This document shows, piece after piece, positions 62,708-64,000 of a DNA stretch of 64,000 nucleotides (position 1 is the first letter of the stretch; the number at the start of each line of letters is the position of its first letter). The stretch comes from Paracentrotus lividus (taxonomy: Eukaryota > Echinodermata > Echinoidea > Camarodonta > Echinidae). Made by a program: the position numbers and the translations under genes. The stretch spans positions 21,660,118 to 21,724,117 of the forward strand of contig CALNVZ010002974.1 of the NCBI GenBank assembly GCA_940671915.1. Direction: 5' to 3'. The notes under the pieces are model-generated. The model searched no databases, was not told the DNA's origin, and worked only from the letters and a program-made list of their open reading frames with translations.

Positions 62708-63290
62708 GTCACTGACTTTTTTGTGAGGTCGTTGAGAGTTTAGAATGCTTGATTATATAAGGAAATTTATCGAAATTTCATAAAATCTACATTTCCAATT
62801 GTTTCAAGGAAAGAAAAGGGGAATATTATCCATTTCAAAAACATGTGTTTTACGTGTTAAACATAGGCATTTTCATGCCCAAAAGGAGGCATAGTCACTG
62901 ACTTCTTTAGGAGGTCTTCAAGAGTTTAAAATGCTTACTTATGTTAGAAAATTTATTTAAATTTGATAAAATCTACATTTCCAAGCACTAAAACGAAATA
63001 TAATGGGAATCGGAAGCACTTTAAAATATCTTGTACTACGTGTTAAACCCATTGGAAGGCAATTTTTCATGCCTAAAAGGAGGCATAGTCACTGACTTTT
63101 TTAGGGGGTTGTCAAGAGTTTAAAATACATGATAATAATAGAAAATTTATTTAAATTTGATAAAATCTACATTTCCAATCTTTTAAAGAAAATGAAAGGG
63201 GAAAATTATCCGTTTTGAAACTTGTTGTTTTACGATTAAAACGTATTGCGGCTACAATGCTCAAAAGGAGGCATAGTCACTGACTTTTTT
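62708..63290 (+). repeat. Tandem repeat with a unit of about 190 bp, three units plus a partial fourth
   Basis: The word GTCACTGACTT recurs at 62708, 62894, 63088 and 63276 (spacings 186, 194, 188). Each unit contains AAAATCTACATTTCCAA and ends with AAAGGAGGCATA before the next start. Divergence between units is moderate. Confidence 0.92.
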
Positions 63291-63735
63291 GGCAGTTTTT
63301 CTTGGAAATAAAGGTTGTTAGTATGCATCTCGAGCTTCTCAACCTTGCTCCCATCCAAAAATCAAGAATTAAAAAGGTAGAATAATATATGAAATATGAC
63401 GCAGTAAAAAATCCGTTTTCACGTGCAATACGCATGTAAACCGTCAAAAATTCGAGCCGCTCTATCGCTCGATCAATCGCTCGATGTACTACACAGAGTG
63501 GTCGGAGCGAAATTTCTTCCCACTATATATTCTTTGCTCAAAATAAGTAAATTCGCTCATTCTCGTACAATCTTTAAACACATCGCATTTACATAAACAT
63601 ACACTTCTCAATATAGTTTTTGCAGTTGAAATGTAACCTGAGTATCTTTATTTAGCAATACAAATAAATTCATTTAAACAATCATTTACACAAAATGGAC
63701 AGTCTTTTGAAGAAAAAAAAAGAAACATGCATACA

Positions 63736-63910
63736 AATAACCTGTTACAAACCCTTCTCTTTGTAAAAGTGTGTATAGTATTTTACAGTCCTCGATTTGT
63801 ATAAGTTCATAAATGTTACAGACCCACCACATTGTATAACTTTATATGCACATGTTACGGACCCTCTATTTTGGATAAGTTTATACATTTACAAACTGAC
63901 CACATTGTAT
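63736..63910 (+). repeat. Degenerate short tandem repeat, unit about 40-50 bp
   Basis: The words TGTTACAAACCC, TTTACAGTCC, TGTTACAGACCC, TGTTACGGACCC and TTTACAAACTGACC recur at about 40-50 bp spacing, most with GTATAA between. Confidence 0.5.
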
Positions 63911-64000
63911 CAGGTTTTTTTCATTTTTTTTTCCAGATCGGAATAATTCTCTGTGAGTATACAATATATGCCTAAAAGGCCTGTTGTATTTATAAGTAAT

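Noticed and set aside
1-64000. CRISPR array, rRNA genes, LTR-type or other capsid-bearing elements
   Set aside because: No regularly spaced identical repeats with unique spacers, no rRNA-like sequence, and no long terminal direct repeats or protease, integrase or envelope motifs were noticed.

Overview
This 64 kb window is metazoan nuclear DNA. It is AT-rich, its genes are interrupted by GT-AG introns, and it is crowded with small inverted-repeat DNA elements, tRNA-derived SINEs, homopolymer runs and microsatellites. No bacterial gene layout, CRISPR array, rRNA gene or intact tRNA gene was seen. The protein sequences and repeat style suggest a marine deuterostome invertebrate, most likely a sea urchin; this is an inference, not proof.

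Four protein-coding genes can be reconstructed, three of them with reading-frame closure across every splice junction. (1) 1167-6835, minus: an SLC16-like monocarboxylate-transporter family protein, four coding exons, 476 aa. (2) 12169-22442, plus: phosducin-like 3 (PDCL3/VIAF), six coding exons, 239 aa, a CCT-chaperonin co-factor. (3) 29181-33507, minus: an animal SWEET sugar transporter (SLC50A1-like), six coding exons, 220 aa. (4) 56029-58443, plus: an intronless coding region for an 804-aa receptor with a signal peptide, leucine-rich repeats, a long Ser/Thr/Pro linker, one Ig domain, a membrane span and a tyrosine-rich tail. Its predicted 5' leader holds a small uORF that exists only after splicing. 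Genes 1 and 2 are divergent, genes 2 and 3 convergent.

The rest is mostly repeats. The MCT gene introns hold foldback and hAT-type miniature elements. A decayed L1-type LINE (about 9814-12020, minus) ends within about 150 bp of the PDCL3 start codon. PDCL3 intron 4 carries a TA-flanked mariner-type MITE and a palindromic MITE. The SWEET gene is hit by a tRNA-derived SINE and two related TTAA-flanked foldback elements. From 36 to 38.3 kb come a near-palindromic MITE, a foldback element and a 1.4 kb hAT-type element with an 8-bp target duplication. A related copy of that last element, inverted, opens the window.

A 753-bp assembly gap lies at 38717-39469. It is followed by a roughly 4.31 kb direct tandem duplication (41354-45663 and 45664-49980). 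The two copies differ mainly by one-base indels in homopolymers, so an assembly or gap-filling artefact must be considered. Beyond the receptor gene lie a TA-flanked element with perfect internal palindromes (60169-61026), another dispersed repeat (61154-61694) and a tandem repeat of about 190 bp (62708-63290).

I see no multi-gene system here. The most interesting points are the receptor with SH2-docking-like tail motifs and a splice-built uORF, a divergent MCT lacking the usual TM1 signature, a decoy splice acceptor in PDCL3, and the tandem duplication with its breakpoint inside a transposon.
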